64,000 bases of DNA from Hevea brasiliensis (GCF_030052815.1 NC_079498.1:99964041-100028040), one strand, 5' to 3'. Shown: positions 1 to 12,448, numbered from the stretch's first letter. Numbers and translations: made by a program. Notes: a model not told the origin generated them from the sequence alone.

Positions 1-1397
1 CTCAATTTCCCACAACCACAACACATCAATAACATATGGCCCCTTCTGGGCCCTCCAAATCAGTCAAACTCACAATCTGGAAAAATTATATTTTAGTTCC
101 CAGAATTAACTTTTTAGCAAAAATCACCTAAATGAGCTTTAAAATTCTAAAATTTTGCCCAGTAGTCCTTAGCAATATTATTAAGCTAATACAAAAAGAA
201 TTATAATTTTCTACCCTACCACGAATATTTTATGAATTTTTAATCTAGTTTAGGCACTAGGTAATTAAGAAAACTTAGGTTTCAAGTTTACCTACGCCAA
301 TTCTGGCTCTTAGAACGTGTCCTGGGCATTTGAAAATGGTGGGTTAGCCTATAACCTCGCGTTGGTTCTAATTATTTTCGATAGCTTGTCTGCCCGACCT
401 AAAATTGCAAACCTGAACAACTGTCAAATTTTCACGAAACGAAGGTATCTATGCAAATCCTACAGCACCAGGAGTTAGAAAAAATTATTTACGGAATTAA
501 TTAAGCTTGTTTAAAGCTTGAAAAATATCAGTGAAGCTCATGGGACCCATCGAAATTTTGATGTCAAAAAATTTTAAAACTTATATCCTCGTGAAGCTCT
601 CATCATGTAGAGCATGCTGGCACTCTCAGATTTCTCGTGAGGTTTCCGATTTGGGAGAAATTTAGCTCAGAAGTCAAAATGAGCTAAAACTTTCTAGTAA
701 AAATTGGACAATCTACTAGATGAAAATGGGTGTTCTTGGTGTCTATGAAAAGCTCTCAACGAATAGAAGTTGTTTAAGATAAGACTCGATTTGATTGGTA
801 GCTGGATCAACCAAATTTTGGTAGAAAAATAAGGAGGCACTGCGCGCACAAAAAGGGAAGAAAGAGGTTGTTTTCTGGTGATCTAAGCGGCGACTGACGA
901 GGGGGAGGAGGGACTCCTAGGTGGGGCCCCGGCAAGGGGGGTGTAGGGGGAGGTGGTCGGCCAGCCAAGGGAAGAGGGTGGAGAGAGAAATGAAGGGGAG
1001 GAGGAGGAGGAGTCGCGTGCTGGAGAAAAGAGAAGGAAAGAAAAAAAAGACCAGTTCAATTAGATCGGTCCGATTAGATCTGGTTCGATTTGACTGGTTC
1101 GATTCAGAAAACCAAAAATGAATTTTTTACTCTGCTCTGAAATAAAAAACGAGGCTCAAAAATTTCGAAAAAAATTTTAGAAAACTCAAGAAAATTTTTA
1201 GAGTCTAAATATATTTTTAGTTTACCACATGGTCTTTAAATTAATTTTTAAAAATTAACAAAGTTTATTAACTTTGAAAAATTAAACCTGATTTCTAAAA
1301 TTCGAAAAAAATTCCACATAAATTTTCAAAATTTTAATAAAATAAAATATTAATATTTACACATAAAATAAGTATTTTAAAAATTAGGGGTGTTACT
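1..1397 (-). repeat. 3' LTR of the gypsy element (left copy, truncated by window edge)
   Basis: The sequence from base 1 matches the copy starting near 5763 almost base for base with scattered substitutions, and both end in a degenerate TGTTA terminus (1391 and about 7139). GC- and purine-rich stretches near 900-1020 recur at 6650-6780. The LTR begins before the window. The short frame at 921-1121 is only this purine-rich stretch and is not a gene. Confidence 0.85.
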
Positions 1398-1412
1398 CTC
1401 TTCCCCCCCTTA
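1397..1412 (-). other. Polypurine tract of the gypsy element
   Basis: On the minus strand a run of about 15 purines (plus-strand TCTCTTCCCCCCCT) abuts the 3' LTR. This is the expected position of the plus-strand primer and it sets the element's orientation. Confidence 0.75.
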
Positions 1413-1589
1413 CAGAAAATTCGTCCTCGAATTTTATACCAGACAGAATAAAGGAACAAGATCACACATTGAACAGATAAGGGAACTTACTACGTATGTC
1501 TCGCTCTGATTCCCACGTGCATTCCTCTACTGACTGGCTCCTCCATAACACCTGAACCATAGGGATTGTTTTGACCTTAACTGCCTCAT

Positions 1590-4500
1590 CTAGTAGTTCA
1601 CTACAACTACTAGTCGTTCCTCGAAAGACAAGTCTTCGTTTAATTCCACTGTATCAGGATGTAACACATGGAAATGATTAGGTATGTATTTTCTAAGCAT
1701 GGATATGTGAAACACAGGATGAATATGAGAAAGGCTGGGTGGTAACTCTAATCGATAGGCCACTGCTCTAACTCTATCAGTAATCTCAAAATGCCCTATG
1801 TATCGGGGTGTTAACTTGCCCTTCTTCCCGAATCTCATAACTCTTTTCATCGGAGAGACCTTCAGAAATACATAATCACCCACTGCAAACTCTAAATCCA
1901 TTTGCCTAAGATATGCATAACTTTTTGCCTACTAAAGGTAGTTTTCAAACGTTCCCTGATCCTAGGAATCATCTCTGAAGTCACCAGATCTAAGTCATGC
2001 ACCTTCGTCTCACCCACTTTTGTCCAATACAAAGGGGATCTACACCTTCTGCCATATAGTGCCTTATAGGGTGCCATCCCAATACTAGAATGATAGTTGT
2101 TATTATAGGCAAACTCTATCAAAGGTAGTTGATCATCCCATTGACTTCCAAAATCTAGGACACACATTCGAAGCATGTCTTCCAGGGTCTGAATTGTCCT
2201 TTTGGATTATCCATCTGTTTGAGGGTGAAAGATGATGCTAAAGTTTAACTGTATGCCAAGTGCCTCTTGCAGCTTTCTTCAAACTTGAGAAGTGAACTGA
2301 GGCCTCCTGTCAGATATTATGGAAACAAAAACTCCATGTAATCTGACTATCTCACGAATATACAGCCTGGCATACTGGGCAATGGTGTAGGTGGTTCACA
2401 CAGGCAAGAAATGAGCTGACTTGGTCAAATGATCCACTATCACCCATGTTAAATCATATCCACGTGTGGTACAAGGCAACCCAGTTACAAAATCTATTGT
2501 AATTATTTCCCACTTTCATTCCAGAATAAGGAGTTCCTGCAGCTTTCCTGATGGCCTCTGGTGTTCAAACTTCACCTATTGATAAGTCAATCACATAGAT
2601 ACAAAGTCTGCTATATCTCTCTTTATGCCATTCCACCAGTACTTATCCTTCACATCACAGTACATCTTGATGGGGCCTGGATGGAAGGGTGTGTAGTATG
2701 CCTCTTGCATGATCTCAACTCTAAAGTTATCCACATATGGCACACATATCCTGGAGCCTTGCATAAGAGCACCATCTACACCAAACCAAAATTCACAATC
2801 CTCTCCTTGCTGTACCCTTTCTATAATTCTCATTAGTTGCGGGTCTCTGTGTCGAGAAACTCTAATTTTGTCCCACAGGTCTGGCCTCACTCTGAAATGT
2901 GTCAACAGTGCATCCTCATCAGATATATCCAAGATTAGTCCCTGATCCATCAACCCATGCAACTCTTGAATCAATGGCCTCCTTTCATTAGATATGTGCG
3001 CCAAGCTGCCAGAAGATTTCCTACTTAAGGCATGTGCCACCACATTCACCTTCCCAGGATGGTATTGGATGCTGCAGTCATAATCCTTCAGAAGCTACAT
3101 CCATCTCCTTTGCCTCAAATTTAAATCCCTTTGCTAGAAAATATACTTCAAGCTCTTGTGGTCTATGTATATCTCACACACTTTGCTATACAGATAGTGT
3201 CTCCAGATCTTTAATACAAGGACTACAGCAGCCTTTTCCAAATTATGGGTGTCTGCTCGTGCCTCTTTAGCTGTCTTAAAGCATAAGTATTGCACTCATT
3301 TCATATAGGCATTTTAGGGTAGTTTTGCATTTATTTTGCCCTTATATTTTAGTATATTTTATATTTTTAGCTTTATTTTAGCTTATTTGTTAGCTTTAGA
3401 TACTTTATATTTGATTTTTGTAATTTTATTATTTTTGATAGGTTTTTGTGACAAATCAAAGATTAATAAGTGCATTAGGAAGTAATTTGAAGAAATTTAG
3501 AGTTCTTTAAGAATAGAGGAAAGTTGAAAAAATCAAGCCTTGAAAGAGCAAGCTAGCCGAAATTTGCTTGAGACATTGCTTATGATGTTGCTTAAGGTAT
3601 GTCATATAAGCTTAACCTTAAGCATGTTCAAGCTAAAAGTCAAGCATGGCTTAAATCCTACATATTTAAGCTTTTACTCCACAACCTGCCGAGAATTGCT
3701 TAAGATCCTTAGGGTAAAGCGGCAGTGCTTAAGATGCAGCGCAAGTCAAGCTGAAAGTCAAGCATGAGCAGAAAGTCTATTTTACTCCAAGTCTGCCGAG
3801 ATTTGCTGAGGGTCTGCTTAACCTTAAGCAGACAATGCAACCAGAGGCTGAAATTTGCTAAAGAAGCTGCTTAGGGTTAAGCAGTATCCTAAGCAGACTG
3901 CCCAAAACGTGAATAATGCTGTTGACTTGGATAATTTTACACCTCATTTCCTATCCACTCCTTGGCTCTTATCCACTTTTAGGGCAACTTTTTGGAACCA
4001 TAAAAATTCATCATTTCCTAGCTTTTGCCATAAGAGGAAATGGAAAGAAACAAAAGAAAAGAAAAAGACAAAAATAGAGAGAGAGGAGGACGCCATTTTT
4101 CAGAAAAGGAGCTACTGCAACCACCTTTTGAAGCTCCAGAAATCAGAGTTTTGGGTTCTTCTACCTGGGTTTTTCTATTTTTAGTCCTCTTATCATGTTT
4201 TTCTTTACTTTTCCATCAATCTTTCTTATAAATACCAACATGAGTGAGTAAACTCTTTGGATTTCAGAGTTGAAAAATATGATTTAGATTAATTTGTGGA
4301 TTTGGACTGGGTATTTCCTTATTTTACATAAATATGAGTTTTGATTCCTTCCTTGTGTGCTTGATTTACTTGCCTAATGTTGGTACCCATTGGGTATTGT
4401 GTTAATCTTTGATTGAAGGACCAAAAGATGAAAATCATTAATAGATAATCAAGGATTGGAATTTAAAATTACCTAGATTTAGAAATAAATTAGGGTTTTA

Positions 4501-5424
4501 AGAGGAATTAATGATTGGTTACAAAACTTAATGGGTTTTAAATTAATCAAATATCGTATAAAAGTAGGTTTGGCTATTTTAGAATACACTTTGGTTTGCT
4601 TGAAAAAGATATCAAAGGAATTTAGAACCAATCACCTTCAAACTCTATTTTTCCCTAAAAATTGGAATGCCCAAGACAAATCCCAATTAATTTATGCATA
4701 AACACCTAACTCTGGAATAACTTTAATATAATTAGACTTTGATTCAAATTACCCATTATTAATTTGGTTCAATTGCATCTAGATTTAGAATTTATTTGCT
4801 TGCTCTTTACCTATTCCAATTAGATTAATTAATTTATTTTGCTCATTTATATTTACCATTTATTCACTAATAATTAGCCCAAATAATTGCTTCATTCATA
4901 GTTTGGTACTCAAACGACAAATCCTCGTGGGAACGATACTTGATTCATCACTCTATTACTTGAGACGACCCGTATACTTGCGGATTCGCCTATTTCCAAA
5001 TTATGGGTGGGGTAATTCTGCTCGTGCCTCTTTAGCAGTCTTAAAGCATAAGCCACCATTTTCCCATGCTGCATTAAAACATAACCCAAACCAATTCTGA
5101 AGGTATCACAATATACGGTATACCCTTCACCACTTACCGGTAATGTCAACACAGGGGCTGTAGTTAAACACTCCTTAAGCTTTTCGAAGCTCTCCTCACA
5201 CTTGTCGATCCAGATGAACAGAAAATTCTTGCGAGTTAACTTAGTTAGGAGAGTTGCTATCCCGGAGAAATTCTACACAAAACGCATGTAATAGCAGGCC
5301 AGACCTAAAAAACTCCGCATTTTAGTGACTGTTATAGGCCTAAGCCAGTCTGTTACTGCCTCAATTTTCTTGGGATCTACTTGAATACCTTAACTAGAAA
5401 CCACATGCCCCGAGAATGAGATGC
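1590..5424 (-). pseudogene. Gypsy pol remnant (RT end, RNase H, integrase), split by a solo LTR
   Basis: Read right to left: an RT/RNase H segment at 5424-4996 includes the gypsy RT thumb region (SFLGL at about 5310) and an RNase H start ([34 protein letters not shown]). After the inserted LTR the RNase H resumes ([10 protein letters not shown], then YHPGKVNVVAHALSR), followed by the integrase zinc-binding part (2591-3049, YWWNGIKRDI), the core end (1892-2176, EFAYNNNYHSSIGMAPY, ALYGRRCRSPLYW) and the C-terminal domain (1590-1901, [21 protein letters not shown]). Several in-frame stops and frameshifts separate these pieces, so no functional polyprotein can be made. Motif style is plant chromovirus-like or Retand/Tekay-like; the clade is not fixed. 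Confidence 0.85.
3287..4983. repeat. Solo LTR (Tat/Athila-like style) nested in the gypsy RNase H region
   Basis: About 1.7 kb of non-coding, AT-rich sequence interrupts the gypsy RNase H frame. It starts TTGCACTCATTTCATATAGG and ends with a segment (4920-4983) of the kind seen at the 3' end of Tat/Athila LTRs: a 'cctcgtgggaacgat' motif, then gacgacc and CGTATACTTGCG. No internal coding region is present, so a solo LTR left by LTR-LTR recombination is inferred. The short frames at 3540-3767 and 3855-4231 lie inside it and resemble nothing. The flanks carry a duplication of about 50 bp of host element (3238-3285 and 4996-5052), much longer than a normal 5-bp target duplication. Confidence 0.6.
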
Positions 5425-5439
5425 ATCAATTATAAATGC

Positions 5440-7145
5440 AAAACAGGGCATGTCTAATATTTAACTACATAAATATAAGTATAAATGATGTATGAGCATG
5501 CCAGAAATATAATAATATTGAAATTGTAAATAAAATAAATATCTACTCACAACACTTTAAAGGTCACTGTAGTGGCTGGGCGGAAGAAGAAGACTGTCTC
5601 GACTCACCTAAACAATATATCAAAATTTATCAATAAACAACTTGAAACAAAACTGTAGAGAATCAAAAAACAGCCCTAAGGTTTTGCCAAAAATCCGGTA
5701 GAGTTCCCCTTATATCTAGGACCTACCCATTCTGCAAAAAGGTTCAAATAACACTTCTAATTCTCAATTTCCCACAACCATAACACATCAATAACATATG
5801 ACCCCTCTTAGGTCTTCTAAATCAGTCAAACTCACAATCTGAAAAAATTACATTTTAGTCCCCGGAGCTAACTTTTTAGCAAAAACCACATAAACGAGCT
5901 TTAAAAGTTCTAAAATTTGGCCCCGTAGTCCTTAGCAATATTACTAAGCTAATACAAAAAGAATTATAATTTTCTACCTTACCACGAATATTTTATGGAT
6001 TTTTAATCTAGTTCAGGCACTAAGTAATTAAGAAAACTTAGGTTTTAGGTTTACCTACGCCAATGCTGGCACTTGGAACGCGTCTGTAGCATTTGAAAAT
6101 GATAGAGTAGCCTATAACCTCAACTCGATTTTAAAGTATTTTTTGCAGCCTGTATGCTAGTTCGAAATTGTAAACCCGAGTAACTATCGAATTTCAACCA
6201 AATGAAGGTACCTACGAGAAGCCCACAATACTAGAAATTAGGAAAAATTATTTACAGAATTAATTAAGCTCGTTTAAAGCTAGAAAAATCACAGTAAAAC
6301 TCGTGGGACCCATCCATATTTTGGTATCAGAAAATTTTGAAATTTATATCCTTATGAAGCTCTCATCGTATAGAGCACGTCGGTAATCTTGGATTTTCTG
6401 TGGGGTTTCCGGTTTGGGAGAAACTTAGCCCAGAAATCAAAATGAGCTAAAACTTCCCGAGCAAAAATTGGACAATCTACTCAATGAAAATAGGTGTTCT
6501 TGGTATCTATGGAAAGCTCTTAATGAATAGAGGTGTTTGAGACAAGACCTGGTTTGATTGGTAGCCAAATCAGCCAAATTTTGACTGAAAAAGAGGGAGG
6601 CACTGGGCACACGAAAAGGGAAGAAAGGGGCTATTTTCTGGCGATTTAAGCGGCGGCCGGCAAAGGGTGGGGGGACTCCCAGGTGGGGCGTCGACGAGCT
6701 AGGGTGGTTGGCCAAGGGAGGAGGGAGGAGAGAGAAATGAAGGGGAGGAGGAGGAGGAGTCATGCGCGGGAGAAAGGAGAAGGAAAGAAAAAGAATACTG
6801 GTCCGATTAGATCGGTCCAATTTGATCTGATTCGTTTTGACTAGTTCAATTTAGGAAATCCAAAATTGAATTTTTTACTCTGCCCTGAGATAAAAAACGA
6901 GGCCCAAAAATTTCGAAAAAAATTTCAAAAAACTCAACAATATTTTTAAAATTCAAATATATTTTTGGTTTTGCTACGTGGTCTTTAAATTAATTTTTAA
7001 AAATTAACAAAGTTTATTGAATTTGAAAAATCAAACTTGATTTCTGAAATTCGAAAAAATTCCACATAAATTTCCAAAATTTTAATAAAATAAAATATTA
7101 ATATTTACATATAAAATAAGTATTTTAAAAATTAGGCATGTTATA
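5440..7145 (-). repeat. 5' LTR of the gypsy element (right copy)
   Basis: From about 5763 this matches the left LTR. The part 5440-5762 has its counterpart outside the window and may be LTR or leader. It ends near 7145 at a degenerate TG terminus, after which the sequence becomes homologous to block B (from about 31320). The frame at 6437-6820 is low-complexity LTR sequence. Confidence 0.75.
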
Positions 7146-7603
7146 TAAATAATTTTAATTTTCCTTCAGAATAAACGTGGATCTTGATTAAATGATTAAG
7201 GAACATGATAATAATATTTAGTAGTTATACATTATAATTGCTTAGGAAATATATATATATAAAAAAATTAATGTTGACCTTTCTCGTTTTTTAAAAAAAT
7301 TTAAAAAATAATGGATATATTACATTTAATAATTAAACATATTTAAAAAAATTAATTATTAATTTTTCACAAAAATTCAAATATCCCTGATGCTTGGTCA
7401 TGATAATATTCATTGAATTTTGAAATTAGATATGTTGGGTTGGCAAATCATCAGCTATTAAATACTAAATTTAATTGCTATAAATGTGTTTAAAAATATT
7501 CTGATTTTAGTTTTCTTTTAAAGTAAATGTTAGTTTTGATTTTCCTATAAAAGAAAAATTGTCATTTATAAATGTAATGGCTAGGTTTGTTTAAATTAAT
7601 AGC

Positions 7604-7604
<1 letters not shown>

Positions 7605-7651
<47 letters not shown>
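7605..7651. repeat. (ATT)n microsatellite
   Basis: About 15 perfect ATT repeats. The paralogous site in block B (31799-31851) carries the same repeat at a different length. Confidence 0.95.
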
Positions 7652-7923
7652 GTGACAAATAATATTTTTATGTAAATAAGTTTATAAAAAAAATATAAAT
7701 CATTTTTAAATATGTCATTTAATCACAAAAGTCTTAATTTTTATAAATCAAAATTTAAAGAAAATAATGATTAAATTATAAATGTTAAAGTATTAATGTT
7801 AATAATAATAATAATTAAAAGAGAAATAAAAAAATTAAATAATAATTAGTATAAAATAGAATTATTTATAAAAGATGATACGTGACAAGCTGTTAAAGAA
7901 AAGTTACACATGATATTCTCTTG

Positions 7924-8398
7924 GGATAAATTTTGACAACCGTCTCTGAACTTATTTAGTATAACTTCAACTTAAAAATGTAACATAAAATCCCTTCAAC
8001 TTTCAAATTTTGCACAGTAAAATCTCTATAACCTCTAATTGTCAATTTTTCAGTTAGACGCTGACCTGAACAGTTCTAGCATGGAGCTTAATCAATATTT
8101 CTCTTTTCTCTCTCAAGTTATGTGTAAATTGAATCTTTTTTCTCACTGTAAACAGAATGATTTTTAAAGTGCAAAGAGAATAATTTTACAATTTGAATAA
8201 GAGAGGAGAGAAAAATGTTGACTAAGAGCCATATGGGAGCTGTTTACATTAGTTTTCAATTGAAAAATCAGTAATTGAAAGTTAGAGAGATTTTACTGTG
8301 CAAAATTTAAAAGTTTAGGAGATTTTATGTGACGTTTTAAAGTTTAAGAAATGTAGTATTACAAATATATAAGTTCAATAATAATTATTAATTTACCC
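7924..8398. mobile_element. Mutator-like MITE with long terminal inverted repeats and a 10-bp target duplication
   Basis: The 475-bp element starts GGATAAATT and ends AATTTACCC. Its outer 120-140 bp on each side are imperfect inverted repeats; the shared inner motif TTTTGCACAGTAAAATCTC reads forward at about 8012 and in reverse complement at about 8290. It is flanked by an exact direct repeat TATTCTCTTG at 7914-7923 and 8399-8408. A 9-10-bp duplication plus long inverted repeats fits a non-autonomous Mutator-like element. Block B lacks it. No coding capacity. Confidence 0.75.
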
Positions 8399-8466
8399 TA
8401 TTCTCTTGAGTATATATGATACGTGACAAGTTGTTAAAGAAAAGTTACACACGATGTTCTCTAGAG

Positions 8467-8490
8467 AATATATATATATATATATATATG
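8467..8490. repeat. (TA)n microsatellite upstream of the LRR fragment
   Basis: A perfect TA run followed by GGTCCAGGGTA. The same junction occurs at 32152-32179 in block B. Confidence 0.9.
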
Positions 8491-8611
8491 GTCCAGGGTA
8501 AAGCACTTGGCGGTTGGGACAGGCAGATTCGGGTGGACAGGTACTTGAACCATGAATAGGTCTTGACTTTGATTGTACAGTATATTGAGGTATTTATTTT
8601 TAAATAATTAT

Positions 8612-9390
8612 AAGGCAGTTTCCAATTGAATTGCAGACCTTGGTAAAGCTGAGGTGTTTGAACTTGGATCATAAATGTGCACCGGTTGAAGTTCCACAAG
8701 GTGTTTGAACTTGGTCAATTGTCGCTTTCTGTCATGCAGGAGCAGTGAATGCTTCATAGAGGAATTGCAGTATCTGCAGCATTTGAGCGTGTTATGTATC
8801 ACAATAACTAAGGGTTGCTGATCTCCACAGATTTTTTAGCACCCACATGGTCCAAAGTTGCACTCAGGATCTATCTCTCCAGCTTTTCAGTGGTTAAAAG
8901 TCAATTGATATTTCCACTTTGAAGCATATTAAGCAACTATATGTTCTTCGCATGAGCGACTGCAAAAGCTTAGAAGAGGTGAAAATTGAATTTGACAGGG
9001 AAGGAAGAAACTTCCTAGCATCCCAGAATCTTTGAAACTCAGGGATCATAAGCAAGAGATTCTTCAACAGTCTTCACAGATTATATGTTGACAACTGCTC
9101 AAAACTGGAGGAATTTTCATGGGTTCTTTTAGCTCCAAATCTGACTGTTCTTAAAGTGTCACTGTGCTTTAAAATAGAAGAAATAATCAGCACAGGAAGA
9201 CTGAGTGAAGTTCCACAGGCTAAAGATCTGATTCCATTTGAAGGACTCGAAGTTCTCTATTTATCATCCATGGTAATGCCCTTCAATTCTCATATCTAAA
9301 GACAATCTCTGTACAAAACTGCCCAAAGCTTAAGAAACTCCCACTCAACTTTAAGAAACAATCACTCAACTCTTAGTGCCAAAGAACTAA
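8612..9390 (+). pseudogene. CNL resistance-gene LRR fragment (block A copy)
   Basis: Base-level match to the LRR part of the CNL pseudogene at 37530-38340: the stretch reading as LQTLVKLSYLNLD, the 'HLSVLSIT' region, the 'MSDCKSLEEVKI' region and the 'NCPKLKKLP' C-terminal region are all recognisable. Frames are broken by stops and small indels, and no CC or NBS part is upstream. The last about 100 codons and the 3' UTR (38355-38875 in the fuller copy) are deleted, and block B shares the same deletion. It cannot encode a product. Confidence 0.85.
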
Positions 9391-10053
9391 AAATAATCAT
9401 TCAAATCATTCGAACTCCTAGCTTCATTTCTGTTGTAATCCAGTAGATTGATAATACCAGGTGAAGATCATAGTTCTAAACCCTAACCCTTTCCTCAAGA
9501 AAAAAATTTAAAAATGGCCTCTTTTTTTTTGCATTTAAAGGAAGTTGAACACTGATACACAAGTTGACCGGAGATTAAAGAACATAAATTTTGAAAAGCT
9601 AAAAATGTTTGTGATAATACAGTGCAGGCTCTAGACTAAATGCACTCAGTTGTAGATTATACAATTCTTGCATCAAAGATGGATTCAGTCATATTAAACA
9701 CCTAACATCAACTTGCAATTAATTGCTCTGCCTATATACTCCAAATAATAATGGCTTTCAAACTCCAATAACAATAAATCACATGATTTTCTCAAAAAAA
9801 AAAAATACAAGATGAATACAGATCACATTTCCATATGCTGTAGAACAAAGATGAATGAACCACAATATAATTTATTTTAATAAAACAAATGGGTGGTGAT
9901 TTACAGCAGCATACTTTACAATCAGAAAGAAATAATCCAACTACTAAAGTAAGAAGATTAATGAATCACAGATGCAGAGAGAACCATTAGTGCTAATCAA
10001 AGAAACATGCATGGAAGACTACACTAACGAGTGAGCTCCCTTGAGTACCAAGT
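9391..10053. other. Spacer between LRR fragment and F-box/LRR fragment
   Basis: Colinear with 38875-39128 plus 41305-41712, the intergenic and 3' UTR region of the intact F-box/LRR gene. At about 9655-9680 it carries the uninterrupted form of the site where the non-autonomous LTR element sits at 39129. No gene seen. Confidence 0.75.
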
Positions 10054-10455
10054 TCAATACATCCATGGCAATTCTTTCCGGAATGATACAGATCTTGCTG
10101 CTCCTTGAACACCCTTTTCAGAAATCTGCTGACAATCTTCCACATTCAAGATTTCCAACTTGTATGACTCAACAAGAGGCTTTAAACCATCATCTGTAAT
10201 TCCCAAACATTAACCATAATGTGCACAAGCGAGGAAACTGGCTCACAAGCTGCAGCCCCTCATCACTGATTTCTTGGCATCTGAAAAGCTCCAAAGTTTC
10301 CAGATACTGAGCCGAACAAAGAGCTTCCATCCCAGCTCAACAGTTTGTTCAGCAGAAGTGGCATGGAGAAACCAGAAGGGACTCGAAGGGAAATTGACTG
10401 TAGATTTTTTTATTTTTGTGCTAAGCCTATAATGTCACAGTCCCTCAGCCGAACG
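10054..10455 (-). pseudogene. F-box/LRR gene fragment (block A copy)
   Basis: Matches the C-terminal coding part of the intact gene at 41713-43116: the ends reading GLKPLVES, CQQISERGVQGAARSVSFR and SISLRVPS are recognisable. About 190 bp of the middle are missing at the point following EALCSA, fusing it to the LLLNNPL region. The F-box and the N-terminal LRRs are absent. The copy at 33383-33775 has the same internal join, so both descend from one deleted ancestor. Confidence 0.85.
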
Positions 10456-10727
10456 CAGTCATAGGGTTGATTTCTAATTAGTCCGCCCCCCGTTGACCGG
10501 TAAGCAATCACACAACAACCTGTCCTCGTTAGTCTAATTCAGAGACCAACGAAGAAACTTCTTCGCTATGCCGACCAATCTTTCTGAGTGCCTTCCCACA
10601 GGCGCAGTTGACGCTAATGAAATAGGAAACTTCTATGCATTATCCATTACAATGCAACTGATTTTAGCCTCAACAAACCCATATTTAAATTGGGATAATC
10701 TTAAATATCAAGTTCATGTTGTTTTCG

Positions 10728-10945
10728 TTACTGTGTTTGAATGAATGGAAAATAAAAGAGAAAAATAATTTTATTTTTCATTAATTTTATATTTAGTTAA
10801 GAAAAAAATGAATAAAAAAATTTTAAAAGAAAATAAAATTTAAATTCCACTCCTTTTTTGGTGATAAAATTATAATTTTATCATTTAAAAACTAACGTTC
10901 CTTTAATATTTTTCCCCTATGTTCACATATTCGTGTCATTATCTT
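10728..10945. mobile_element. MITE-like element, block A copy
   Basis: Starts near ACTGTGTTTGAATGAATGG and ends near the reverse complement of the same motif (TGTTCACATATTCGTGTC), giving imperfect inverted termini over about 220 bp with an AT-rich core. The element at 34303-34525 is its paralogue. Related termini occur at 18066-18480 and 20671-20951. The family is not identified; no ORF. Confidence 0.5.
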
Positions 10946-12150
10946 TTTTTGGTAAATTACTACAAGTCCTTGTATTTTTTCAAAATTAACATTTAGTCTC
11001 TTCTTTTCTAAAATTTAGTTATTCTGTTAAATTTTTACCCAAAAAAAATAGTTAACTTATTTTAGTCTTGGTCACAGGAGCTAACTATTATAGATAGTTG
11101 AAAAGGGAAATTATAAAAAATTATCCTATGATTTCGTGCATTTTTCAAGTAAGGTCTTGAAGTTAATTTTTTAACAAAAAGGTGTTTCAAACTTATTTGT
11201 CATTAACGAAGAGAATAAATTACCTAAATATTGTTAGAATAAATTATAATTTAATTTTTGATATTTAGTGAAATATATATATTAGTGACATTATAAACTT
11301 ACATATTTGTTTTTTCTTTGATGTATATAAACGCGAAAGTGTTTAAATTATTTTTTTAATTTTTTCTGTTAATTATAATATAATATAATAATAAAATTTT
11401 CAATTAAATTCTTTTAGTTTAAATATATAATATACCTAAAATATTGATAAAATAAAATAATAATATTATAATTAAAATAATAAACATTATAAAATATGGG
11501 GAGTATTTTATAATAAAATTTATATTATAAATTTATTATATTATTTTGATATTTTTAGTATAATTATGATAAATTGGATGAATGATTAATCTGTAAGCTC
11601 ATTTAAATATCTAAAACTAAATAGATGAGTTTTAAAAGTATGGATTAATATGTAAATTTTATTAAATCTCAAAAATTAAATTATAATTTACCGTAACTTT
11701 GTTGATAGTATATATGTAATTTCTTTTATTTACTAACAAAATTAAAGCTCAGATACTTTTATTTTTTTTCACAAATTTAATCTTAAAACCCTATCTAATA
11801 AATGCGCAACATGATAGCAAAATGTAATTTTTTCTAATTAAAATTATAAGCACCGAATAATATAAATAGTTAGCAATTACAGATATTAAAAAGTATGACC
11901 ATCCAAGGTTAAAATAAGTTGTTTAACGTTTTATTTATGAGAAAAATTTTAATTTTATAAAGTAAAAAAATATCTTATTTAATTTTTTTAAATAAGAATA
12001 AATAATGAATTTTGACAAGGAAACTTACAGTAATTTACTCTTTTATTTATTTATTTCTCTCCTAATCTTCCCTCCTCCCATCTGGAAGGTTTTTGGCGCT
12101 CTTCGTTTTTCTATTCTTGCATTTCTCTCAACAACCTCATTAATTTTCCA
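10946..12150. other. AT-rich intergenic DNA upstream of the CNL 5' fragment
   Basis: No gene seen. The stretch is colinear with 34526-35760 in block B and probably contains further degraded repeats ('acaagtccttgt', 'taaattataattta' motifs). Confidence 0.6.
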
Positions 12151-12215
12151 TATTAATCTGTGCTCAATCCCAACCGCAATTGAAGATACAATCTCACATT
12201 GCTGGGATTGCACAG

Positions 12216-12447
12216 TATTGGAAAGGCAGCTGTTAACTGTCACTTATTTTGCATTTATTTAGGGCGTTTGTTTAAAAATTTTTGTGTACATATATGTTCT
12301 TACCTTTTGTTATATGATTCTGATACAATTTTGGTAGTTTAGATTGATTAGGAACCTATTTGTTAGCTGTAATTTTTTATATATATCTTTGATATCTGGG
12401 GTAATAAATATCAGAATTCTCATTCGAAAATTCCTTAATTCTTTTAC
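12216..12447 (+). repeat. 5' LTR of the copia element
   Basis: Begins TATTGGAAAGGCAGC and ends CTTTTAC. The usual TG start is TA in both LTRs. Same length as the 3' LTR. Confidence 0.95.
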
Positions 12448-12448
12448 T

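Larger units (their letters stand above)
1..7145 (-). mobile_element. Decayed Ty3/gypsy LTR retrotransposon, minus strand, with a nested insertion
   Basis: Two long direct repeats (1-1397 and about 5440-7145) bracket remnants of a gypsy pol gene read on the minus strand: RT end and RNase H at 5424-4996, then zinc-binding and core integrase and the integrase C-terminus at 3283-1590. A polypurine tract lies next to the left repeat, which makes that repeat the 3' LTR. Gag, protease and most of RT are missing: RT-like sequence stops near 5424 and LTR or leader-like DNA starts at once, with no tRNA primer site seen, so an internal deletion is inferred. A second element is nested at about 3287-4983. 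The left end of the element lies outside the window, so no target duplication can be read. Confidence 0.85.

Noticed and set aside
921..1121. Arg/Gly-rich 66-codon frame
   Set aside because: Lies in a purine-rich part of the gypsy LTR; the second LTR copy (about 6650-6850) does not keep the frame.
2561..3270. Plus-strand frames opposite the gypsy integrase
   Set aside because: Shadows of the minus-strand pol remnant; no family resemblance.
3540..4231. Three plus-strand frames
   Set aside because: Inside the nested solo LTR; composition follows repeats of AAGC/TTAAGC words.
12005..12262. 85-codon frame as a separate gene
   Set aside because: Its end is the broken CC start of the CNL running into the copia LTR; the upstream part is AT-rich and block B has no ATG at the same place.
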